Positions 54,312 to 62,641 of a stretch of DNA of 64,000 nt are shown in pieces; position 1 is the first letter of the stretch, and each line of letters opens with the position of its first letter. The position numbers were made by a program, and so were the translations under genes. The notes under the pieces were generated by a model that was not told where the DNA came from, searched no databases, and saw only the letters and a list, made by a program, of their open reading frames with translations. Source of the stretch: Arthrobacter sulfonylureivorans (GTDB lineage Bacteria > Actinomycetota > Actinomycetes > Actinomycetales > Micrococcaceae); the NCBI GenBank assembly GCA_004000035.1, contig RJAE01000010.1:62001-126000 (forward strand), written 5' to 3'.

Positions 54312-57182
54312 TCAGTCCTGGGGGTCCATCACCGTGGGCAGGGCCTTGCGGGAGCTGATTTCCAGCTTCGCGAAGGAGCGGGACAGGTGCCATTCCACGG
54401 CCTTGATGGTGATGAACAGTTCGGCGGCGATCTTGCGGTTGGTGAGTCCTTTAGCCGCCAGCGCGCAGACCCGGTACTCGGCCGGCGTCAGCCGGTCCGC
54501 CTTGTTCTCCGCGATCAACGGCAGCTGCGAGTCCTGCTGGGCCAGCAGCCGCGTCATGCGGCGTGCCACCGCGGCGGCCCCGATCCGGTTCGCCAGCACC
54601 AAGGACTTCCGGGCGGCCGCCAGGGCCTCGGTGCGGAACACCTGCAGGTCGTCGGCCTGTGTGGACTGCAGGCACGTCTCCGCCAGGTCCGCCAACGCAA
54701 GAGCCAGCTGGTAACGGCCTTCATGCGCCTCCAACAGCGCGATGGCCTCACGCAGCATGACGACGGTGGTTCGGCCGGGCTGGGCCAGCGCGGCGAGCCG
54801 AAGTGCCGTGCCGGTCAGTCGGGGAGCGCCGAAGGACCGAACCTCCTGCAGCAGCTCCGCGGCAACCGCGGCGGCGTATTCGGTCTGTCCGGCGCGGGCG
54901 GCAGATTCGATGGTGCTGCGCTTCCACAGGCTCAACGTTGGGCCCAACCCCACGTCCAAATCCATCGCTGCGGAGAAGAACTCAAGGGCCTGAAGGTGCT
55001 CACCGTGCCCGGCGGTGACCACACCGTGCAGTTGCAGGGCCATGGCTTGGACCAGCGGCACGCGTTCTTCATCCAGCGGCACGCGCTTCAACAGGGCGTC
55101 GGCGGCGGCAAGATCGTCCCGGGCAATATAGATCTCGGCCAGCGTCACGCAGGCCACTTCCAAGTACGTTCGCCAGCCGGTGTCCGCCGCCTGCATGGCG
55201 GTTTCCAGATCCATCTGGGCCAGCCGCAGCCGTCCCCGGTTGAGGTGGATGGCTCCGCGACAGTAGCTCAGCGTGGCATTAGCCATCGGTGACGAGTTGG
55301 CCCGCGCCTCGGCGATTGCTGCATCCAGCAGCTCCAACGCGGCGGCATCCTGTTCCGAGCCGTTGAGCGCACCCGTTGCATAGTTAATGATGTTGGATTC
55401 CGCGCCGACCTCCGCCAGTAGCTTTCCGCCGGCATAACCGCGCAGGGCCAGTTCACCGCTGCGTTTGGCATCCGTGCCGGTCACGCTCAGCCGCAGGGCC
55501 TCCTGGATGAGCAGCATGCGGTCGCTGGGGCCGTCCTCGGCGGGATCCTGGGCCAGGATGTCCGCCAGTTCTTGGCCGTATTGCGACGCAAACTGCAACT
55601 GCTGGAAGCCCGCCCCGGTGGCCTGCGCAATGACGCGGCGCCTGAGCTCGGTGTCCGGTTCGGCGTCGTTCTCCAGTTCCTTCAGCGCCTGGCTGAAGCA
55701 GCGCGAACTCTCCTCCACCCGGTTGAGGGCGTACTGCGCCTCGGCAAAATCCACCAACAGCTCTACCCGCGCCCTCGTGCCCTCGGTCATCGCCAGCGCC
55801 CGGCGCCCGAACTCCGCTGCCTGTTTGATACGGTCGGCCGCCTGATATGCCAGCGAGGCTTCAATCAGGATCCTCCGCTGCAGCTCGGCCGGCAGCCCCT
55901 CTTCGGCCAGCGCCCGCCCGGTCAACCGGACGGCAAGCTCCCACGAGCCGGAGCGGCGGGCGCCGCTGGCGGCGTCAAGCAGGATTTCGGCGGCAGCGGG
56001 ATCAGTGCCGGGCTCGGTGGCCAGCAGGTGGCCCGCGACGACGGCGGGTTCGCTCCCCTGCGCCCGCAAGGCGGTCGCCGCCAGGCCGTGCAGCTCAGCC
56101 CGGCGTTCCGGATCCAGTGTGGCGAGCACTGCCTCGGCCACCAGCGCATGCTGGATTCGCGGCCGGGGGCGCAGCGAACTCAGGAACCGCTCCGCGGCCA
56201 GCCGTTTCAGCACCGGGGCGATGGCCTCTGTGGGCAGCCCGGTCATCCGTGCCAGCAGCTGCTGGCTGGCGTCCTCCCCCAGCACGACGACGGCATCCAG
56301 CACCGTCCGCTCTTCCAGCGATAGCCGGTCGAGGCGGAATTCCAGCACGGCGGTTTCGGCGCTGGCCCTATCAGTACCGACCTCGACACCGCCCTCCAGG
56401 ATCTCTTCAACGTAGAACGGCATCCCTCCCGCCGCCGCATGGATGCGTGCCGCCTCTGCGGGATCCACGCCGGGCGTCCGATGGGCTGCCCACTCGGCCA
56501 CCGCCCGGCGGTCCAGCGGTTCCAACGGCCAGTGCACCCGCCCGCCGGGGCGGGAGGCGCCTTCGCCGGCCGCGCTGTGGCCGGCCGCACCGTGCCGGGC
56601 ACCGCCGTCGCGCCCATCCAGCAACAGCGTGTCCGTGCGGATCCCGTCACCGCGTTCGGAGCCCTGGCCGGTACGCACGCCGCGCACGATCAGCAGCGGC
56701 GCCCCGATGAGCAGGACTCCCATGTCCGAGAGCGACTGCAGCGAAAGGTCATCCAGCCACTGGGCATCGTCCACCATGGCGATCACCGGGGCCTCCTGGG
56801 CCAGCGAGCGCAGCACCCAGGACGCGGAGTAGGTGAGCGCGTCCTTGTGCAGCGGACCGCCGGCGGAGGTCAGGAACGAATGCAGCACCCGGCCCTGCCC
56901 GTCGAAGGGCGGACCGTGGTCCGGCATCTGCTGGGCCAGCGGCGCGAACCACTGCCAGAACATGGAGCCGGGCAACGAGCGACGGGCGGCGCCGGCGGCG
57001 CGCAGCAGCTTCCAGCCGCGCGAGGAGGCATCCGCGCACAGCGTTTCCAGCACCGTGGTCTTGCCGATGCCGGACGGGCCGCTGACCGTCAGTTCAATGC
57101 TATGGCCGGCTTCCACGGCAGTGGCGAGGTCGCGCCACTGCGCCACCTCATCCTCACGCCCGTACAGCCGGGTTTGTGTCAC
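54312..57182 (-). CDS. Large ATP-binding LuxR-type regulator (LAL/MalT-like)
   Basis: This 956-residue protein has an N-terminal AAA-type ATPase with Walker A GPSGIGKTT (35-43) and Walker B VIAMVDDAQWLDDL. Long alpha-helical TPR-like repeats follow (about 380-870). The C-terminal LuxR helix-turn-helix reads LTPAEYRVCALAAKGLTNRK, then ITIKAVEWHLSRSFAKLEIS. LAL regulators activate catabolic or secondary-metabolite genes upon binding ATP and an inducer. The neighbouring alcohol dehydrogenase gene (81 bases downstream, same strand) is a possible target. Confidence 0.92.
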   Translation of the reverse strand: MTQTRLYGREDEVAQWRDLATAVEAGHSIELTVSGPSGIGKTTVLETLCADASSRGWKLLRAAGAARRSLPGSMFWQWFAPLAQQMPDHGPPFDGQGRVLHSFLTSAGGPLHKDALTYSASWVLRSLAQEAPVIAMVDDAQWLDDLSLQSLSDMGVLLIGAPLLIVRGVRTGQGSERGDGIRTDTLLLDGRDGGARHGAAGHSAAGEGASRPGGRVHWPLEPLDRRAVAEWAAHRTPGVDPAEAARIHAAAGGMPFYVEEILEGGVEVGTDRASAETAVLEFRLDRLSLEERTVLDAVVVLGEDASQQLLARMTGLPTEAIAPVLKRLAAERFLSSLRPRPRIQHALVAEAVLATLDPERRAELHGLAATALRAQGSEPAVVAGHLLATEPGTDPAAAEILLDAASGARRSGSWELAVRLTGRALAEEGLPAELQRRILIEASLAYQAADRIKQAAEFGRRALAMTEGTRARVELLVDFAEAQYALNRVEESSRCFSQALKELENDAEPDTELRRRVIAQATGAGFQQLQFASQYGQELADILAQDPAEDGPSDRMLLIQEALRLSVTGTDAKRSGELALRGYAGGKLLAEVGAESNIINYATGALNGSEQDAAALELLDAAIAEARANSSPMANATLSYCRGAIHLNRGRLRLAQMDLETAMQAADTGWRTYLEVACVTLAEIYIARDDLAAADALLKRVPLDEERVPLVQAMALQLHGVVTAGHGEHLQALEFFSAAMDLDVGLGPTLSLWKRSTIESAARAGQTEYAAAVAAELLQEVRSFGAPRLTGTALRLAALAQPGRTTVVMLREAIALLEAHEGRYQLALALADLAETCLQSTQADDLQVFRTEALAAARKSLVLANRIGAAAVARRMTRLLAQQDSQLPLIAENKADRLTPAEYRVCALAAKGLTNRKIAAELFITIKAVEWHLSRSFAKLEISSRKALPTVMDPQD

Positions 57183-57220
57183 GCCTTGATCCTAAGCTGC
57201 GGGTCCGGCAAATGCGACGT

Positions 57221-58045
57221 TTAGCCTTTCACTTCCGGCACGCAGTGGTTGCGCAGCTCGCCGATCCCCTCGATCCGGGTGACCATCTGTGCGCCGGCGG
57301 GGATCCACTCCCGCGGTTTCCGCGCCAGTCCCACCCCCGCGGGGGTCCCGGTGGCCAGCAGATCGCCGGGCTCCAGGGTCATGAACTCGCTGACGTAGGA
57401 CACCAGCTTGGCGCAAGAGAAAATCAGGTCCGAGGTGTTGCCCGACTGCTTGGTGACCCCGTCCAGCTCGCATTCCACCGCCAGCCCGGCCTCCGGATCC
57501 AGCTCATCCGCCGTGACGACGACGGGGCCCACCGGAGTCATCCGGTCCCAGTTCTTGCCCTGGAACCACTCCGAGGTGCGGCCCTGCCAGTCGCGGACCG
57601 AGACGTCGTTCATCACCGTGTAGCCGGCGATCGCCGCGCGGGCGACGGCCTCGTCGGCCTGCCGGACCCGGGAACCGATCACCACGGTCAGCTCGGCCTC
57701 CCAGTCGATCTTTGTGCTGGCCGCGGGCAACACCACATCGTCGGTCGGACCGACGAGCGCGTTGGCGTACTTGGTGAAGATGGTGGGGTACTTCGGGACT
57801 TCCTGGCCCACTTCTTCGGCATGAGCGTAGTAGTTCAGGCCCGCGCACAGGATCTTGCCGGGGCGCAGGATCGGCATTTCCAGCTCCGCGTGCTGGGGCG
57901 CCGGGCCCGGTTCGCCGGAAAGGGTGCGCCAGTCATCGCGCTGCAGCAGCTCGCCCACGTCCTTGGCCGGCAGGTAGACCGTGGTGTCCCCGTCCTGCCG
58001 GAACGCCTGCGTGGTCCCGTTCCGCCGTACTGTTCCCAGACGCAT
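57221..58045 (-). CDS. Fumarylacetoacetate hydrolase family protein
   Basis: This ~274-residue protein has the FAH fold: LCAGLNYYAHAEE, the metal-binding acidic residues in KIDWEAELTVVIG, NDVSVRDWQGRTSEWFQGKN, and the C-terminal TGTPAGVGLARKP. Family members hydrolyse or decarboxylate acylpyruvate-type compounds in aromatic catabolism. The start is taken at MRLGTVRRNG, which has a GAGGAGG-like Shine-Dalgarno upstream, instead of the 30-residue longer frame. No other aromatic-pathway gene is adjacent. Confidence 0.88.
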   Translation of the reverse strand: MRLGTVRRNGTTQAFRQDGDTTVYLPAKDVGELLQRDDWRTLSGEPGPAPQHAELEMPILRPGKILCAGLNYYAHAEEVGQEVPKYPTIFTKYANALVGPTDDVVLPAASTKIDWEAELTVVIGSRVRQADEAVARAAIAGYTVMNDVSVRDWQGRTSEWFQGKNWDRMTPVGPVVVTADELDPEAGLAVECELDGVTKQSGNTSDLIFSCAKLVSYVSEFMTLEPGDLLATGTPAGVGLARKPREWIPAGAQMVTRIEGIGELRNHCVPEVKG

Positions 58046-58155
58046 CTGTACCTCCTCGCGGCAGCCGTGCGCCGCCGTCGTTAGCTGTTGGCGGCCATGG
58101 AAGCCGCCCCTTTGCACGATATACGCTGGCGCCACCGCCAGCCGGAAGATTGCGC

Positions 58156-58815
58156 TCAGGGGGTCCTGATGATGCGCCGTTTGACCGCCTCGGCAATCGC
58201 GGCCGTCCGGTTCTCCACGCCCAGCTTCGCGTAGATGTGGACCAGGTGGGTCTTGACCGTTGCCTCGGAGATGTACAGCTGCCGGGCGATGGCACGGTTG
58301 CCCATCCCGGTGGCCAGCAGCTCCAGCAGTTCCACCTCGCGTGCGCTCAGGGCAGGCTGGGGACTGCGGATCCGGCCCATCAGGCGGGCGGCGACTTCCG
58401 GCGCCAGCGCGGTGCGGCCCGCCGCGGCGGCCAGCACCGCCTCGCGGATCTGTTCCGGCGGGGCATCCTTGAGCATGTAGCCGCTGGCACCGGCCTCCAC
58501 CGCCGCCAGGATGTCCGCGTCGGTGTCATAGGTGGTCAGGATCAGCACCGGCGGCGCCGATTTCCCCTCGGCGGCGCGCCCGGTGATCTTGGCCGTGGCG
58601 GTCACGCCGTCCATCCCGGCTCCCATCTGCAGGTCCATCAGGACCAGATCCACCGGTTCGCGCAAGCCGTCCAGCCGGTCCAGTTCGCGCAGGGCGGCCG
58701 CGCCGTCCGACGCCTCGGCGGCTACCGCGATGCCGTCGAAGTCCGTCAGCATGGCGCGCAGGCCGGCGCGGACCACCGGATGGTCATCCACCAGCAGGAT
58801 CCTGATCCCGTTCAC
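58156..58815 (-). CDS. LuxR/NarL-type response regulator (ChrA-like)
   Basis: This 219-residue protein has a receiver (ILLVDDHPVVRAGLRAML; phospho-acceptor Asp in VLMDLQMGAG; YMLKDAPPEQI) and a LuxR helix-turn-helix (LSAREVELLELLATGMGNRA, then SEATVKTHLVHIYAKLGVEN). Its start overlaps the kinase stop (ATGA). The kinase-regulator pair lies divergent to an FtsX-like permease and ATPase pair, the same order as chrSA and hrtBA of corynebacteria, where haem is the signal. The haem link is inferred from gene order only. Confidence 0.93.
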   Translation of the reverse strand: MNGIRILLVDDHPVVRAGLRAMLTDFDGIAVAAEASDGAAALRELDRLDGLREPVDLVLMDLQMGAGMDGVTATAKITGRAAEGKSAPPVLILTTYDTDADILAAVEAGASGYMLKDAPPEQIREAVLAAAAGRTALAPEVAARLMGRIRSPQPALSAREVELLELLATGMGNRAIARQLYISEATVKTHLVHIYAKLGVENRTAAIAEAVKRRIIRTP

Positions 58816-60263
58816 GGCCGTTCCCGTCCGGCATCGGACAACGGCAGGCGGACGGCCACCACGGTGCCCTCCCCGGGCGCCGATTCAACCGCCATCGTGC
58901 CGCCCAGCGCGGCGGCCCGCTCGGCCAGCGAGCGCAGCCCGAACCCGGTGCCGTCCTCCCGCGGACCGGCGGCCGAGGGATCGAAGCCAGCGCCGTCGTC
59001 GTAAATGTCCACGGTGACCTCGCCCTCCAAGAAGCCCAACGTGACGACGGCGGTGCTGGCCCCCGCGTGTTCCACCACGTTGGCCAGGCTCGCCTGGCAG
59101 GCCCGCAGCAGCAGCACCTCGCAGGCCGGCGGCAGTGGGAACGGTCCGCCGTCCAGCACGAAGCGGCAGCGCAACGGGCGGCCGGACGCGGCGGCCTGGC
59201 TTTCCGTCGCCTCGCACAGCCGCTGCAGGCTGGACACCAGCGCACTGGTACCGCCGGGCTGTGCGCCGAGCTGAGCGTCGAGCTGGGCGCCGGGCTGGGG
59301 GTCGAGTTGAGCGCCGGGCTGCGCGTCGAGCTGGGGTGAGGACAGGCCGCGGACAAACCGCCGGGCCTCCGCCAGGTTGTCGGCCGCGGTGGACTGCACC
59401 AGCCGGATCCGTTCCGCCGCGGTGTCCCGCTGCCCGGCGTCCAGCGCGCCGGCGGCGCCACGGGACAGCAGCACAATGCTGGAAAGGCCCTGGGCCAACG
59501 TGTCGTGGATTTCGCTGGCCAGCCGGCCGCGCTCGGCCAGCACACCGGCTTCGTGCTGGGACCTGGCCAGCTCCGCTCGGGTCCGCCGCAGCTCCGCGAG
59601 GGCCAGTCGCTGGTTCCGCGCGTCCAGGTACAGCGCCCGATAGGCCATCCCCATGAACACGGCGAACACCGCCCCGACTACCGGTCCGATCAGCATGGCC
59701 GCCTCCAGCCTGCCGGCGTGCCACCACTGGGAGGCGATCACCAGGCCGGTGAGGACGGCGACGGCGACCACAGCGTGTCCGGTGCGCAAGATGTGCAGAT
59801 GGAGGAAAAACAGCGGGAAGGCCAGCCAGACGAAGTTTCCGCTCAGCAGCACCAGGCAGGTCCACAGCAGCGTGACCAGGGCCAGCCACCACGGGGCATA
59901 ACGCTGGAGGTCCTGACCGGTTCCGGCGGCACTGCGGCGTTTCTCCCAGACCGTCCCGGCCACGTACACCACCGCCAGCAGGGCCCCCAGGGCGGCGGCC
60001 AGATAACTGGCTGGACTGGCCGGATCCGCGGCCAGCGTCGCGGCGATCGCGATGGCAAGCAGGCCGGCAAAGCCGACGTGCAGGCCCACGCGCAGGATCC
60101 TGAGCACCAGTTGGCCGGCAGGAGCGGCTTCCTCTCGCATCGCCTCCGCTGTTGTTGCCTCCGCCGGGGTTACCTCCGCCGGGGTTGCCTCCGCCGTTCC
60201 GGTCCGGCCGTTCCCGTTCCGCGGTGTACCGGTTCGGTCTTGCGGACGGGGCTGGGCAGGCAT
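58812..60263 (-). CDS. Sensor histidine kinase (HisKA_3; ChrS-like)
   Basis: This ~483-residue membrane kinase has a polar Thr/Ala/Glu-rich N-terminus, then six or so membrane helices (for example VGFAGLLAIAIAATLAA and AMLIGPVVGAVFAVFMGM). The HisKA_3 box is LASEIHDTLAQGLSSIVLLS and the ATPase domain has ASLANVVEHAG and GTGFGLRSLAERA. Between box and ATPase, near residues 309-333, it carries three tandem octapeptides of type LDAQPGAQ, which are not normal for the family. The start ATG 60263 is chosen over the longer frame. Confidence 0.9.
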   Translation of the reverse strand: MPAQPRPQDRTGTPRNGNGRTGTAEATPAEVTPAEATTAEAMREEAAPAGQLVLRILRVGLHVGFAGLLAIAIAATLAADPASPASYLAAALGALLAVVYVAGTVWEKRRSAAGTGQDLQRYAPWWLALVTLLWTCLVLLSGNFVWLAFPLFFLHLHILRTGHAVVAVAVLTGLVIASQWWHAGRLEAAMLIGPVVGAVFAVFMGMAYRALYLDARNQRLALAELRRTRAELARSQHEAGVLAERGRLASEIHDTLAQGLSSIVLLSRGAAGALDAGQRDTAAERIRLVQSTAADNLAEARRFVRGLSSPQLDAQPGAQLDPQPGAQLDAQLGAQPGGTSALVSSLQRLCEATESQAAASGRPLRCRFVLDGGPFPLPPACEVLLLRACQASLANVVEHAGASTAVVTLGFLEGEVTVDIYDDGAGFDPSAAGPREDGTGFGLRSLAERAAALGGTMAVESAPGEGTVVAVRLPLSDAGRERP

Positions 60264-60308
60264 GGTCCTCAGCGTACCGAGGTTCAATACCGCGGGCATC
60301 AACCGATT

Positions 60309-60350
60309 GGTTGACCGGCAGATCAACCTTCGGCCGGGCGCAGATCAACC
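60309..60350. promoter_or_regulatory. Candidate response-regulator binding repeats
   Basis: GCAGATCAACC occurs twice (60318-60328 and 60340-60350), spaced 22 bases, two helical turns. GGTTGA at 60309-60314 forms an inverted repeat with the first TCAACC. They lie in the 157-base gap between the kinase gene and the divergent exporter permease, where the response regulator should bind. Confidence 0.5.
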
Positions 60351-60420
60351 ATCGACCGGATGTGCACGCATGCCCTGCGCGGGACGCTGGAGCCAGCCCG
60401 TAAAACGGGGCACTCAAGCA

Positions 60421-61539
60421 ATGAAAGTAGGACCAATCGTGTTCCTGGCACTTCGGGATATCCGGTTCGCAAAGGGCCGCTTCCTCCTCATGGGTACCGT
60501 GGTGGCCCTGATTACGTTGCTGCTGGTGATGCTGTCCGGGCTCACCGCCGGGCTGGGAAACCAGTCCGTGTCCGCCATCCGGCAGCTCGGCTCCAATGCC
60601 AACGCCGTCGTCTTCGGCTCGGCCGCGGGCAACAGCCCAGCCGCTTCGTTCACCGAGTCGCAGATCAGCCAGGAGCAGTTGCACGCCTGGCAGCAGGCGC
60701 CCGGGGTGGAACGTGCGGAGGCCTTCGGCGTCAGCCAGAGCCGGTTGAGCGCGACCGGCAGCACCAATGTGGCGGTTTTCGGCGTGGTGCCCGGCGGCGC
60801 ACTGGCGCCCGCCCCCGTGACCGATACTTCCCTGCTGCTGAGCCGGACAGCGGCCGAGGACCTGGGCGCGCAAGTGGGCGATACAGTCCAGCTGGCCGGA
60901 CGGGACCTGGAGGTCTCCGACGTGGTCGACGACCAGTGGTACTCCCACACGCCGGTGGTGTGGACCTCGCTGACCAAGTGGCAGCAGGTCGCCCACATTA
61001 ACGACGCCGGTGCCGCCGGCGGCCCTATCGCCACCGCTGTTGCCGCCCAGCTGTCCGACGGCGATCCGTCCGGACCTGCCGCGACGGCCGCCAACCAGGC
61101 CGCCGGCACCACCGCCACCTCGGTCACCGGAGCCTTCCAGGCCTTGGGCTCCTACAAGAGCGAAAACGGGTCGCTGATGCTGATGCAGGGCTTCCTCTAC
61201 GGGATTTCCGCGCTGGTCATCGTGGCCTTCCTGACTGTCTGGACTATTCAGCGCACGCGCGACATCGCCGTACTCAAAGCCATGGGCGGTTCGGATGCCT
61301 ACCTGCTCCGCGACGCGTTGACGCAGGCCTTGGTGGTCCTGGCGGCCGGCGCGGCAGTCGGCGGCGGCGTCGGTGTGCTGGGCGGGGCCTTCGCTTCCCA
61401 GGCCGCGCCGTTCCTGCTGACCCCGGCCAGCACCGTGCTGCCCATCGCCGGAATCGTGATCCTGGGCATGGCCGGTGCCGTGCTGGCGGTCCGCCGGGTG
61501 ACACGGGTGGACCCGTTGACGGCACTCGGCGGCAGCTGA
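60421..61539 (+). CDS. FtsX-like ABC exporter permease (HrtB-like)
   Basis: This 372-residue permease begins KVGPIVFLALRDIRFAKGRF, with a first helix (MGTVVALITLLLVMLSGLTA), a large external domain (about 50-260) and three C-terminal helices. It is a paralogue of the permease at 47523, with the same start pattern and layout. Its gene order with the downstream ATPase and the divergent two-component genes matches corynebacterial chrSA-hrtBA. The likely role is export of haem or a similar hydrophobic toxic compound. ATG 60421 has only a weak ribosome-binding site. Confidence 0.9.
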   Translation: MKVGPIVFLALRDIRFAKGRFLLMGTVVALITLLLVMLSGLTAGLGNQSVSAIRQLGSNANAVVFGSAAGNSPAASFTESQISQEQLHAWQQAPGVERAEAFGVSQSRLSATGSTNVAVFGVVPGGALAPAPVTDTSLLLSRTAAEDLGAQVGDTVQLAGRDLEVSDVVDDQWYSHTPVVWTSLTKWQQVAHINDAGAAGGPIATAVAAQLSDGDPSGPAATAANQAAGTTATSVTGAFQALGSYKSENGSLMLMQGFLYGISALVIVAFLTVWTIQRTRDIAVLKAMGGSDAYLLRDALTQALVVLAAGAAVGGGVGVLGGAFASQAAPFLLTPASTVLPIAGIVILGMAGAVLAVRRVTRVDPLTALGGS

Positions 61540-61637
61540 CACCCTTCCCGGCCCTTATTCTGGCGCTCCGCACTGCAACGGCACGCAACCGGCTCCGCGG
61601 CTTTCGCGCCCGCACCCACTCCTCGAAGGAACACCCC

Positions 61638-62357
61638 ATGACACACGCACTCAGTCTTCTCAACGTCACCCTCGACTACCCTGACGGCGACGGCACCACC
61701 AAGGCACTGGACCGGGTGGACCTGAAGGTTCCGGCCGGTACCCTGACGTCCCTGGCAGGTCCGTCCGGTTCCGGGAAGTCCTCCCTCCTCGCTGTCGCCG
61801 CCACGCTCATCCGCCCCACCGCCGGCGTCGTGCTGGTGGACGGTGTGGATGCTACGGCCTTGAGCCTGAAGGAGTCGGCCGAACTGCGCCGGCAGAAGGT
61901 GGGGATTGTCTTCCAACAGCCCAACCTGCTGGCCTCGCTGACGGCTCTGGAACAACTCCAGATCGGAGCCCATCTGCGCGGCGAGAAACCGCGTGACGTC
62001 CGCTCCCGCGGCTTGGAGCTCTTGGACATCGTGGGACTTATCGATGCAGCCCACCGCCGCCCGCACCAGCTCTCGGGCGGGCAGCGCCAGCGGGTCAACA
62101 TCGCGCGGGCGCTGATGGGCAGCCCGCGGGTACTGCTGGTCGATGAGCCGACGGCGGCGCTTGACCACGAACGCTCCGAGGCTGTTGTGCGGTTGCTGGT
62201 CCAGGTCACCCGGGAATTCGACGTCGCCACCGTCATGGTCACCCACGACACCGAATTCATTCCGCTCACCGATGCCGTCGCCACCATGCGCGACGGCCGG
62301 CTCTCGGCACCGCGGAGCACCGCAACCGCCGACGCTCCTCCGGGGGTACGCCGCTAA
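61638..62357 (+). CDS. MacB/HrtA-type ABC exporter ATPase
   Basis: This 239-residue ATPase has Walker A GPSGSGKSS, signature LSGGQRQRVNIARALM and Walker B VLLVDEPTAALD. AAGGAA lies upstream of the ATG. It pairs with the permease 98 bases upstream. It is closely related to the ATPase at 46810 of the TetR-linked exporter. Confidence 0.93.
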   Translation: MTHALSLLNVTLDYPDGDGTTKALDRVDLKVPAGTLTSLAGPSGSGKSSLLAVAATLIRPTAGVVLVDGVDATALSLKESAELRRQKVGIVFQQPNLLASLTALEQLQIGAHLRGEKPRDVRSRGLELLDIVGLIDAAHRRPHQLSGGQRQRVNIARALMGSPRVLLVDEPTAALDHERSEAVVRLLVQVTREFDVATVMVTHDTEFIPLTDAVATMRDGRLSAPRSTATADAPPGVRR

Positions 62358-62641
62358 TTGGACCAATCTTTGGTTAGCTGGTCGCCCTTTCTTTGGAGTG
62401 CAAGCCACAACGGTCCCTCGGAACGACCCACCATGTCGTTCTTTTTTCCTGACGGCGGCATGCGTCCACTAGAGCCTCTTGGGCACGGCGCCGTGGGCAC
62501 AGCGCGACGTTCCGCTGATCGTGGCCTCAGTTGCGGCCCGTGCCACTATCCCTACACATTGGACCGTTTCGATGGTGGGTCGAATATGTGTGCGAATAAA
62601 ATTGTGGTATGTCGCTTGCACCGTTGGACCGCACCGGGGGG

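Noticed and set aside
59264-59338. CRISPR array from short repeats
   Set aside because: 24-base units without spacers that encode an in-frame octapeptide repeat.
58885-61542. 885-codon minus-strand open frame
   Set aside because: It runs antisense through the exporter permease and out of frame through the kinase gene, with His/Arg/Gly-rich composition typical of high-GC shadow frames.
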